A DNA stretch of 64,000 bases from M3007 sp964589365 (GTDB lineage Bacteria; Bacteroidota; Bacteroidia; Chitinophagales; Saprospiraceae). The position numbers and the translations under genes are program-made. Below the pieces are notes generated by a model that did not search any database, had not been told where the DNA came from, and saw nothing but the letters and a program-made list of their open reading frames with translations. Shown piece after piece: positions 16,110 through 23,371 of this stretch. Every line of letters begins with the position of its first letter. Positions within the stretch are counted from its first letter, which is position 1. The stretch covers positions 1 to 64,000 of the forward strand of contig CAZPTQ010000001.1 in the NCBI GenBank assembly GCA_964589365.1. The letters run 5' to 3'.

Positions 16110-16988
16110 ATGCGCATCCAGTTCACCCTAACGTGCCAAAAGGGAACAATCATCCCTATCAATTACCAATCGGAAATATCCAATTGGGTTTTCAGCGTCC
16201 TTTCCAAAGCCAGCCCGGAAATGTCGGCCTGGGCTCAAAAGCGCGGCTACGACTTTGCATCGCGCACCTTCAAACTATTCACTTTCAGCCCATTAGCGAT
16301 CTATCCATACGAAATGGATCAGGTGCGGCAAGAGTTCAGGCTTCAGGGAAATCAGGTAAAACTTACGTTTTCTACCTTCATTGACCCTTCTTTCGAGCAG
16401 CAGGTCATCCAGCTTTTTCGTCAGGTGCCGCTCACTTTGGGTCTTATTGAAGGTCAGCCAGCGCGCTTTGAAGTGAAACATTGGCAGGTAATGCCCCACC
16501 CAAATTTTAAAGAAGGCATGCAGTTCAAGGCTAGTTCGCCGATTTCTGTCACCAACGTTGATGACGAAAAGCCGATGCCCAACCCATATCTGATGCCCGA
16601 CAATCCTGACTACGACGTGAGTTTTTTCACGCACGCCGTGCGGCGTTTCAAAGCTGCTACCCAGTATAAATCACTGGCTTCCCTCAAGTTGATTGACCCT
16701 TCATTCGCGATGAACTTCAGGATATTTGGACAGTCAAAATCGAGGCTTATCCACCTGAAGCCAAATACCGATGGTATACAGCAGCTGCGCGGTTTCGTCT
16801 ATGATTTTGAAGTCGCCATGTCGCTTCCGCTCCTGGAATTTTGCTACTATGCCGGCTTCGGCGAGTACCCTCAGTTAGGCTTTGGCTATGTTGAAATAAA
16901 AGAAAAGGAGAAAGAAAAAGAAAAAAACTACGGAGGCAAACAATATGGCAACAACTACGGTGAAGGGCACAACAAGGGACAACACTAA
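16110..16988 (+). CDS. cas6: Orphan Cas6-family CRISPR RNA endoribonuclease
   Basis: A 292-residue RAMP protein of the Cas6 family, which normally cuts pre-crRNA within the repeat stem. It shows two ferredoxin-like halves: MRIQFTLTCQKG at the start, FKLFTFSPL at residues 54-62, and the family glycine-rich loop AGFGEYPQLGFGYVEI near residues 248-264. In the usual L-H-x-x-G-Y motif before FKLFTFS this protein has AQKRGY, with Gln43 in place of the expected histidine, so cleavage activity is doubtful (inference). A charged tail of Lys/Glu repeats then Gly/Asn/His-rich residues follows the domain. No other cas gene or repeat-spacer array is in the window. Confidence 0.8.
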   Translation: MRIQFTLTCQKGTIIPINYQSEISNWVFSVLSKASPEMSAWAQKRGYDFASRTFKLFTFSPLAIYPYEMDQVRQEFRLQGNQVKLTFSTFIDPSFEQQVIQLFRQVPLTLGLIEGQPARFEVKHWQVMPHPNFKEGMQFKASSPISVTNVDDEKPMPNPYLMPDNPDYDVSFFTHAVRRFKAATQYKSLASLKLIDPSFAMNFRIFGQSKSRLIHLKPNTDGIQQLRGFVYDFEVAMSLPLLEFCYYAGFGEYPQLGFGYVEIKEKEKEKEKNYGGKQYGNNYGEGHNKGQH

Positions 16989-17015
16989 TGCCTCCCTTAT
17001 TAGCCGGATACTACT

Positions 17016-17822
17016 TCACCGGCAAACCTTCATATAAGTACCTGTTTCCCAATTAAAAGCATATCGTTCAACAGTATTGGCGGGCACTGCACGATTCACG
17101 TCATTGTCAGGTTCGGTGCCTTGTGTCACCAAATCAAATTCCCACCAGCCAGTGACTGTTTCCACCGTAGGCAGCAACTGGATAGCCTTGTCAAAGGAAT
17201 AAGCCCGCTCTAAATCTTCTCCGAGAATCCCCATGTTGTCTTCGTGGATGGTTAGGTTGAACACCTTTTGCAAATCTTCCAAGTTCAGGAACGAAAGAAA
17301 TTCGGCATACACCCCTTGCCCCATCCAATTCATTTGAAGGCTTAGGCATGTTTGGTTCTCACCCAGTTGAGCAAGGCCAATTTCTCCCCCAAAGCCGCTA
17401 CCACCGAGCGAGGTATGGTGTTTTGCAAAACGTTCGATGTTCCAGTTGCCATCCGCTCTTCTGTCAAAGATTGCGATACTGATCTGTGCTCCACAATCAT
17501 GGCAATCGCTGATCTCCCCTCTTTCATAATGTAGGGTTTCAAATACGGCAACGGCACGTTCAATATCGTATGTATTGTAAAACAACAGCGTGTCGAGCCT
17601 CGTGTGCATCCAGCCGTCGTCGGAAAGATTGGCAGAAAGTTCATCTGCATACGTGAACGGCTCCCAAAGGGCTTCACCTTGATCTGTGATGGAATCGGCG
17701 TCAAAAAGCCGGATCAAAAGGGTGCTATGGTCTTCTAAATCAAAGGTTTTCTTGATTTCGATTTGGGCAGGAACCAACGTTGTGCTAAATGCAAAAACGA
17801 CTGTCAGGAGGATTTTTCTCAT
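17016..17822 (-). CDS. Secreted protein of unknown function
   Basis: A 268-residue protein with a signal peptide (MRKILLTVVFAFSTTLVPAQ). The mature sequence is acidic and rich in aromatic residues, with a cysteine pair in ISDCHDCGAQ and a C-terminal cysteine. I recognise no domain. It resembles single-copy periplasmic proteins of Bacteroidota. Convergent with cas6 (27 bp between stops), so the two share no promoter. Confidence 0.5.
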   Translation of the reverse strand: MRKILLTVVFAFSTTLVPAQIEIKKTFDLEDHSTLLIRLFDADSITDQGEALWEPFTYADELSANLSDDGWMHTRLDTLLFYNTYDIERAVAVFETLHYERGEISDCHDCGAQISIAIFDRRADGNWNIERFAKHHTSLGGSGFGGEIGLAQLGENQTCLSLQMNWMGQGVYAEFLSFLNLEDLQKVFNLTIHEDNMGILGEDLERAYSFDKAIQLLPTVETVTGWWEFDLVTQGTEPDNDVNRAVPANTVERYAFNWETGTYMKVCR

Positions 17823-17873
17823 GAAATGATTAAGTTTAAAAAACGCAAAAATAGGGCATTGGAAAGTGGAGCT

Positions 17874-17937
17874 CCGTTCCTTTGGAACGGTGTCAAAAGA
17901 ATGGCATCAAATTGGGAAGTTATTTTGACACCGTTCC
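17874..17937. repeat. Palindrome with GGAACGGTGTCAAAA arms
   Basis: CCGTTCC TTT GGAACGG (17874-17890) forms a small hairpin. Its right half, GGAACGGTGTCAAAA (17884-17898), also pairs perfectly with TTTTGACACCGTTCC at 17923-17937, so two alternative stems compete. The 19-base word that includes TTTTGACACCGTTCCTTA (17922-17940) recurs exactly at 47497-47515, so the element is dispersed. Confidence 0.65.
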
Positions 17938-17988
17938 TTAACATAGGAGTCTCAGACTATCCAACCGATAATATTGCTTAAAATTACA

Positions 17989-18423
17989 TCAACTCCATTC
18001 AAAATCCTCAGACTTGGGCAAGGCTTCCAAGATGGCCCCCACTTGAGCAGAAGGGACTTTTAGTTTGCGAAGATTGGTGTCAATCCACGCACAATCCACA
18101 TTCATTACGGCGCAAAGTGCGCCATCGGCACGGGTTACTTCGTGGCGAAAAGAAAAGCGCGCATAATCACGGCGCATTTTAGTGATGAGCAGGTTGATAA
18201 AAATGGTGTCGCCGAGACGCACTTCTCGACGAAACAGGGCTTCTTCGCGAAACAGTACCAGGCCGAAATGCTCCGCCTGCATCAACTCATAGCTCAGGCC
18301 ATATTTCGTCAGAAAAGCGAGCCGGGCTGTAGCGCCAAAATCATAATAGACCGAATGGCGCAAGTGAAAATTGGCATCAAAATCAGCCCAACGCAAGGGG
18401 ATGGGAAGCGAAAAATCGGACAT
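17989..18423 (-). CDS. Acyl-CoA thioesterase, hot-dog fold
   Basis: A 144-residue cytoplasmic thioesterase of the 4-hydroxybenzoyl-CoA/YbgC type. The N-terminal RWADFDANFHLRHSVYYDF carries the family aspartate and the tyrosine helix, followed by GLVLFREEALFRREVRLGDTI and CAWIDTNLRKLKVP. Members hydrolyse acyl-CoA esters as homo-oligomers; chain preference is unknown. ATG 18423 is chosen, because a 20-codon extension to 18483 would run through the terminator hairpin of the upstream DUF1573 gene. Confidence 0.8.
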   Translation of the reverse strand: MSDFSLPIPLRWADFDANFHLRHSVYYDFGATARLAFLTKYGLSYELMQAEHFGLVLFREEALFRREVRLGDTIFINLLITKMRRDYARFSFRHEVTRADGALCAVMNVDCAWIDTNLRKLKVPSAQVGAILEALPKSEDFEWS

Positions 18424-18449
18424 AAACAAGCGTTTTTTTAGCAAAAATT

Positions 18450-18479
18450 GGGCCTGACAACACTTAGGTTGACAGGCCC
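18450..18479 (-). terminator. Intrinsic terminator of the DUF1573 gene
   Basis: On the minus strand the stem GGGCCTGTCAAC / GTTGTCAGGCCC (12 bp, one mismatch, 6-base loop) is followed by AATTTTTG. It lies 28 bp beyond the DUF1573 stop and just upstream of the thioesterase start. Confidence 0.75.
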
Positions 18480-18507
18480 ACAAAAATCAATCCATGGATT
18501 GACAATT

Positions 18508-19056
18508 TTATTCCCCTTTGACAGCAGGCTGTTCTTTGCCTTTTACTTCCCCTTTGATTTCGATAAAAGTCTCGGTGGGAGTGGTGTTCGCCGTAACGGT
18601 CACGCGCTTGCTTTGTGGACCAGGCTTGCCTTTGGAATTAAATTCCACTTTGATTTCGCCATCGCCACCGGGCGGGATAGGCTCCTTGGGCCAAGTGGGC
18701 ACTGTGCAGCCACATGAACCTTTGCAATTGCTGATCACAAGTGGCTCACTACCTGTGTTCTTGAATTTGTAGGCGTGTTTCACGATTTCACCTTCGTTCA
18801 CCGTGCCAAAGTCAAACACTGGCTGCTCGTATTGGATGGTGGTGCCAGGGCCTGCTGGGGCAGCCACTACATTCATGTTGGTTTCGGGGATATTGCCCGA
18901 TTGATTGGCAACCTCGAACGAGGCAGCTGATTCGTGGATTTTTTCCGCCTCTGATTGGCCGAACCAGTTTTTGAAACCGCCGCCAACAAGGTTGGCAACC
19001 AATAGGACGGCGAGTAAGGCGAGCAGCCCAATCTGGACTTGTTTATTCCTTTCCAT
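18508..19056 (-). CDS. DUF1573 domain membrane-anchored protein
   Basis: A 182-residue protein with a short basic N-terminus and a single membrane helix (VQIGLLALLAVLLVANLVGG) anchoring a periplasmic DUF1573 domain: QPVFDFGTVNEGEIVKHAYKF, the cysteine motif NCKGSCGCTVPTWP, and PPGGDGEIKVEFNSKGK. The family is an Ig-like fold common in Bacteroidota; no biochemical role is established that I can cite. ATG 19056 is preferred over 19110, as the upstream extension would bury the membrane helix deeper and has no promoter of its own. Transcription ends at the hairpin 18450-18479. Confidence 0.8.
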   Translation of the reverse strand: MERNKQVQIGLLALLAVLLVANLVGGGFKNWFGQSEAEKIHESAASFEVANQSGNIPETNMNVVAAPAGPGTTIQYEQPVFDFGTVNEGEIVKHAYKFKNTGSEPLVISNCKGSCGCTVPTWPKEPIPPGGDGEIKVEFNSKGKPGPQSKRVTVTANTTPTETFIEIKGEVKGKEQPAVKGE

Positions 19057-19243
19057 GCGTGAAGTATTTATGGTGAAAGATTCGATGGATAATATTTTTT
19101 CCTGGGTCAAAAGTAGATTGCTTCAAAACCGCCCCGTTTACCTTGCCGAATTGGTTTGCAAAAGTTTAACAGCAAGCGAGGAATGATGGGTTACAAACGA
19201 TGAACGATGAACTGGCAAAAGCGCCCTGCACATAGTGCATAAT

Positions 19244-22039
19244 TCAAGATAAAAATCGTTTCCAAAAACTGAATGCCAGCCCCAATAACATCATAACACT
19301 GCCAAGCCAAACTAAATTTATACCAGGGAATATAATGGCTTCCAGCACAATGTAGTCGGATCGCGCGGCATTTTCAGCAATTTCAATCGGTATGCCGCCT
19401 TGGTTTGCGAGGGTCTCGGCCACACCAATCGTGAGTACCCCGGCTTTTGGATCAATGTTCTCAAATCTGAAATGCAGACCCATCGAAGGAACCTCATCCT
19501 TGAGACTAAATGGCTGGCTGTCGCGAATGAGATAAACGGGGGCCGCTTCGGCTTTTCGTCCGTCTGGGGCACTTATTTCCAATCCGGCAGCCACTGCAAT
19601 ATCGCCTGGCTCAGGCGCGTAGGAGGAATGCTTTATGTCTTTGATGACCTTGGCAAAACTGATTTGGTAGCCCTTAAACTCAAACTCGCTACCTTCCTTC
19701 ACGTCAAAATTGGTGTATTTCAACGCATCTTCAGCCTTAAGTATATGCTCCATAGAGGCTTCGTTCATCCGTATCTTCATTTGCAAAGGCCCTATATCCG
19801 AATGTAGGGAAAAGCCGCCTCTTGCAGGGCGGAGGTAAAGCATAGGCGCGGCCGGATAGGGTTTGGGGTCGTCAAGTGCGTAGGCGCGTAGTTTGAGGCC
19901 AACTGCAAGGTCTCCTTTTTCGGCGCGATATTCGGGGTGTTGCGGCGTTTTTGTCACACTTTCTACCACGAGATAGTGTTTTTCTGTAAAAATCGTGTCG
20001 CCCACTACTGCTTCGTATGTTTCATATTTTAGGCTATCCTCTTGTTGTTTGGCAAATTCCGGGTCCATTTCGGCCTTCGGAAGGGAGGATACAAGCGTGA
20101 ACACGTCGTAATTCCAATAGTGCTGGGTAGAGGGGTTGTTTGCCACTACTTTTGAAAACTGACGGTCGTACATCACGTTGGGGAACAGCGTGAAATTTTC
20201 CCCTGTTGGATTGCCACTTTCATCACGGCGTTCGAAGTGAACGCTGAAGCTGCGCGTTTGACGTTCCAAGGAGTCTGCAAGGTAGGTAGCGTTGAAGCCC
20301 CGCATGGGCATGGGGGCTTCTTTCATTAAGATGACGCTGCGCCTAAGTGCTTCGTCGTCAGCGCCTTCTATCAGTCCTTCCATCGCAAACGTGTTGACCG
20401 AAATCCAATCTTTTCCCAGCCCTGTGCTCAATATACCCAGAAGCAATATACCAAAACCTGTATGGGAAACCGCTGAACCTGCTAGTTTTAAATTGCCTTT
20501 CAAAACCGAAATCAGGTAGTCCAAATTAGCGACAACTGTAAACATTCCTGCAAAGAGGAAGGCAAAAAGTTGCCATGCCCGCACTTCGATCCAAAGGGAG
20601 TTGAGTGCAGTAAGCGCGGCTGCCCCCAAGGCTGCAATGCCGATATGCAGGACAAATTTTCGGGCTTGAACTGCCCAGTTTCGTTCGTTGTATCGCATCC
20701 ATTGCGCCACTCCGGTAAGCATACCAATAAAAACAGCGATCCAAAGCTGATAGCGGTTGTGGTGTTCAATGGGGTCTTTCAAAGCCGCTCCTACATAGTC
20801 GGGGTTGAAGGTTTGCACTATTTTGTTCCATACAGGAAGCGAAGTAGCGCCTGTCAACAAAAGGGCCGAAAAGAACAGCACCAATGAGCCGATGAACATC
20901 CAGAATTCGCGACTGCTGGTTTTTTCCTCGCCCACTATTTCTGGCACTTCTCTGTAGCGGATTGCCCAAAGCCAAAAGCCCATCACCGAAAAAACAGCCA
21001 TAAGAATGATCAATTGCAACCCAAGCCCCATCTCGGTAAAAGAGTGAACCGAAGTGTCGCCCAAAATTCCACTCCTGGTCAGGTATGTGGAATACAGAAT
21101 CAGGATGAACGTAATCAGGTAAAACCCATAAGTGCTGCGGATAGAGTAGCCTGTATTTCGAGCGATGAGGTTGGTGTGGATACCCGCCAAGAGTGTCAGC
21201 CAAGGCACCAAAGAGGTGTTTTCAACAGGATCCCAAGCCCAATACCCAGCAAATGAAAGGGCCTCGTAAGCCCATGCGCCGCCCATTAGAATGCCTGTTC
21301 CTAAAATCGTTGCCGAAAACAGCGACCAATTTAGTGCCGGCTTTAGCCATTCCTTGTGCTCGCGAAGCCAAAGCCCTGAAATAGCAAATGCAAAAGGCAC
21401 GATCGTGCTGGCAAAACCCAAAAACAAGGTGGGCGGGTGGATAGTCATCCAGTAGTTTTGAAGGAGGGGGTTTAACCCGTTCCCCTTTACTTTGGCGAGG
21501 TAATCGGCTTGATCGAAAATCGGTGCGTCCATTACATCCCTTATCAAATCAAACGGACTGGCTCCAAATCGGAACTCATTGAAATACAAGCCTAAAAGCA
21601 TGGAAGCAAGGAGCATCTCCGCCAGTGCGATGACCGCCAAAACGGGTGCTTCCCATTTGCCTGCACGAAACATCAGCACAATACCAAGGATAATATGCCA
21701 AAAACTCCAAAGCAAGAAACTGCCCTGCTGCTCTTTCCAAAATGCAGAAAAAACGTACTGCATGGGAAGATCGTCCGACACATTGGCCCAAGCGTACTGA
21801 TATTCATACATTTTACCGATCAATATCCAGAACAACATCCCTATGATGCCCAAGGTAGCCAGCCCATGCAGGAGGTAGGCAGAGCGACCCAAATTGCGCC
21901 AGCCCGTGTACTGTGCGGTTTCCCTGCGCTGTGTGGCAATGAAAAATGAAACTGCCGCCAGAAACGCTGCCACGAACGACAGCACTGCGCAGAGGTGGCC
22001 CAACTGGCCGGGGAGGAGGTGTTCGCCAATGTATTGCAT
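19244..22039 (-). CDS. ccmF: CcmF/CcsA-type cytochrome c haem lyase
   Basis: A 931-residue polytopic membrane protein of cytochrome c maturation, which attaches haem to apocytochrome c. About fifteen membrane helices occur, mostly in the first 560 residues and one at the end. The haem-binding WWD region reads GYWAWDPVENTSLVPWL near residue 260, preceded by MGGAWAYEALSFA. The histidine-bearing segment MTIHPPTLFLGFAS is also typical of CcmF. A periplasmic region of about 350 residues follows, then the terminal helix, matching the CcmF layout. ATG 22039 is chosen because a TACTTTTG -7 box lies at 22063-22070 just upstream. Other ccm genes are not in the window. Confidence 0.85.
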   Translation of the reverse strand: MQYIGEHLLPGQLGHLCAVLSFVAAFLAAVSFFIATQRRETAQYTGWRNLGRSAYLLHGLATLGIIGMLFWILIGKMYEYQYAWANVSDDLPMQYVFSAFWKEQQGSFLLWSFWHIILGIVLMFRAGKWEAPVLAVIALAEMLLASMLLGLYFNEFRFGASPFDLIRDVMDAPIFDQADYLAKVKGNGLNPLLQNYWMTIHPPTLFLGFASTIVPFAFAISGLWLREHKEWLKPALNWSLFSATILGTGILMGGAWAYEALSFAGYWAWDPVENTSLVPWLTLLAGIHTNLIARNTGYSIRSTYGFYLITFILILYSTYLTRSGILGDTSVHSFTEMGLGLQLIILMAVFSVMGFWLWAIRYREVPEIVGEEKTSSREFWMFIGSLVLFFSALLLTGATSLPVWNKIVQTFNPDYVGAALKDPIEHHNRYQLWIAVFIGMLTGVAQWMRYNERNWAVQARKFVLHIGIAALGAAALTALNSLWIEVRAWQLFAFLFAGMFTVVANLDYLISVLKGNLKLAGSAVSHTGFGILLLGILSTGLGKDWISVNTFAMEGLIEGADDEALRRSVILMKEAPMPMRGFNATYLADSLERQTRSFSVHFERRDESGNPTGENFTLFPNVMYDRQFSKVVANNPSTQHYWNYDVFTLVSSLPKAEMDPEFAKQQEDSLKYETYEAVVGDTIFTEKHYLVVESVTKTPQHPEYRAEKGDLAVGLKLRAYALDDPKPYPAAPMLYLRPARGGFSLHSDIGPLQMKIRMNEASMEHILKAEDALKYTNFDVKEGSEFEFKGYQISFAKVIKDIKHSSYAPEPGDIAVAAGLEISAPDGRKAEAAPVYLIRDSQPFSLKDEVPSMGLHFRFENIDPKAGVLTIGVAETLANQGGIPIEIAENAARSDYIVLEAIIFPGINLVWLGSVMMLLGLAFSFWKRFLS

Positions 22040-22062
22040 GGTAGGCGGTAGTTTTTGCGCCG

Positions 22063-22070
22063 CAAAAGTA
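22063..22070 (-). promoter_or_regulatory. -7 box for the CcmF-type gene
   Basis: On the minus strand TACTTTTG fits TAnnTTTG and lies 23 bp before ATG 22039, beyond the stop of the upstream gene. It supports the shorter start and a separate transcript for this gene. No clear -33 element at standard spacing. Confidence 0.5.
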
Positions 22071-22071
22071 G

Positions 22072-22509
22072 TCAGACTTTGCTCGTGCTTTGCCAATTGA
22101 TCAAAACCCAGGCACCTTTCTTTTTTCGGTAAACTGCCAAGTATAGCAAGCGAAGCTCAAAAGCGTTGCCTTTAAGGATACCTCGCACCTTAACGGTGCC
22201 GTTCACAAGGGCTGTTTTGCCATAAATACGTACACTTGCTTCTTCGCGATCCATTTTTTCGTACACTAATTTTTTTGAAGCGATGGCCGCCAAATGTTCC
22301 GACTTGTTTTCTTTTAAGGCATTGGAATGAAGGTACACAAGTTCGTCGGCCAGCATGGGTCGCAATGCGAATGTATCGGCACGCATCATCGCCGCGAAGC
22401 GTTGGGCCTCGTTGTCTAATACTTTTAGCGTGTTTTTTGACTGTGCACTTAATACAGATAGTGCGAATAAAAGCAAGATGCCAAGTGGCAATTTTTTAGA
22501 AGTGACCAT
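22072..22509 (-). CDS. NTF2-like (DUF4440) secreted protein
   Basis: A 145-residue protein with a signal peptide (PLGILLLFALSVLSAQ) and an NTF2-like cone fold: EAQRFAAMMRADTFALRPMLADELVYLHSNA, then SVRIYGKTALVNGTVKVRG and LRLLYLAVYRKKKGAWVLINWQST. The closing 'Y-x-K-x-x-G-x-W-x-x-x-x-W' is the DUF4440 signature. Such proteins bind small molecules or act as enzymes; nothing here decides which. A TACTTTTG box at 22536-22543 is its likely promoter. Confidence 0.75.
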   Translation of the reverse strand: MVTSKKLPLGILLLFALSVLSAQSKNTLKVLDNEAQRFAAMMRADTFALRPMLADELVYLHSNALKENKSEHLAAIASKKLVYEKMDREEASVRIYGKTALVNGTVKVRGILKGNAFELRLLYLAVYRKKKGAWVLINWQSTSKV

Positions 22510-22535
22510 ATTGAAAGGGCTGCGTAAAAGAGCCT

Positions 22536-22543
22536 CAAAAGTA
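22536..22543 (-). promoter_or_regulatory. -7 box for the NTF2-like gene
   Basis: On the minus strand TACTTTTG matches TAnnTTTG, 26 bp before ATG 22509. The -33 region is not recognisable. Confidence 0.45.
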
Positions 22544-22691
22544 GGAACACTAAGGCGGTGGATCGCGAGGATCAGGCGCAGATTTTAATAAATCTATATT
22601 ATTACATCTTATCTGTCCAATCGGTGTTTCATTTGGCCTCTCATGCGCAATGACAAAAAACCGACACTTCATCAAGTTTTCTGGCTGGATT

Positions 22692-22723
22692 TTTGATACA
22701 TGTTTTTCTTTGTGGTATCCTTG
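22692..22723 (+). promoter_or_regulatory. Bacteroidota-type promoter of the T9SS protein gene
   Basis: TTTG at 22692-22695 and TATCCTTG at 22716-22723 (one mismatch to TAnnTTTG) are separated by 20 bp, the standard spacing. The ATG at 22774 follows about 50 bp later. The remainder of the divergent gap 22510-22773 holds nothing else I can name. Confidence 0.5.
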
Positions 22724-22773
22724 ATTTCTGCAAATCGACGTTTGCACCACTTTAATCACCAAAACTGATTTCT

Positions 22774-23277
22774 ATGAGCCGATTCTTAACGATTCTTTCC
22801 CTTTTCTTTCTTCTCAGTTTTTCTTGTGTAGCGCAGCAATTTGATATTTGCATGGACGTTGTGGCATCCTCTGGCGGCCAAGGCAACCAACTCAATCGGT
22901 ATATCGCTTGGACTGTTGGCGAGCCGTTCGTGCAGACGCTTCATGGCGCCGGGTTCGCCTTTACACAGGGTTTTCACCAACCGGACCCTTGCGGGAAAGA
23001 ATTTGTCGGCACTTCAGATCTTGCCGACTGGGGCATGAGCCTCTTTCCAAATCCTACTGAGGGTATGATCACCTTACGCTTTTCTCCTGAAAAAAAAGGG
23101 CATCTGGTCGGCTCGGTATTTGACATGCTTGGCAGATCTGTGCTTGCAAATCAAATCCTTGCCTTTCCAGAAGGTTCGTTCATTGATGCTTCGGCATGGC
23201 CTCCCGGCGTATATTTCCTGCTTTTGAAAGACCCTGCATCGCAATCTACTGCGACTTTGCGCATCGTGCGTATTTGA
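22774..23277 (+). CDS. T9SS type A sorting-domain secreted protein
   Basis: A 167-residue exported protein. MSRFLTILSLFFLLSFSCVAQ is the signal peptide; a short mature region containing YIAWTVGEPFVQTLHGAGFAFTQGFHQP follows, and the last 75 residues are a type 9 sorting domain (SLFPNPTEGMITLRF, VFDMLGRSVLANQ, WPPGVYFLLL). The TVGE...TQGFHQP pattern is frequent in short T9SS proteins of this phylum. It lies 94 bp before the large fibre-like gene on the same strand and may be a companion surface protein; function unknown. Confidence 0.75.
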   Translation: MSRFLTILSLFFLLSFSCVAQQFDICMDVVASSGGQGNQLNRYIAWTVGEPFVQTLHGAGFAFTQGFHQPDPCGKEFVGTSDLADWGMSLFPNPTEGMITLRFSPEKKGHLVGSVFDMLGRSVLANQILAFPEGSFIDASAWPPGVYFLLLKDPASQSTATLRIVRI

Positions 23278-23371
23278 GTTGCTTGAGGAGCTTGAGACGG
23301 AACCTCAACGCACTTAATCCGCTCAACACCCTTTTCCAACAGCCGTTCATTCCAAACCGATTATATAAATT

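Noticed and set aside
15923..17015. CRISPR array near cas6
   Set aside because: I looked for regularly spaced repeats on both sides of cas6 and saw none; the hairpins nearby are single copy.
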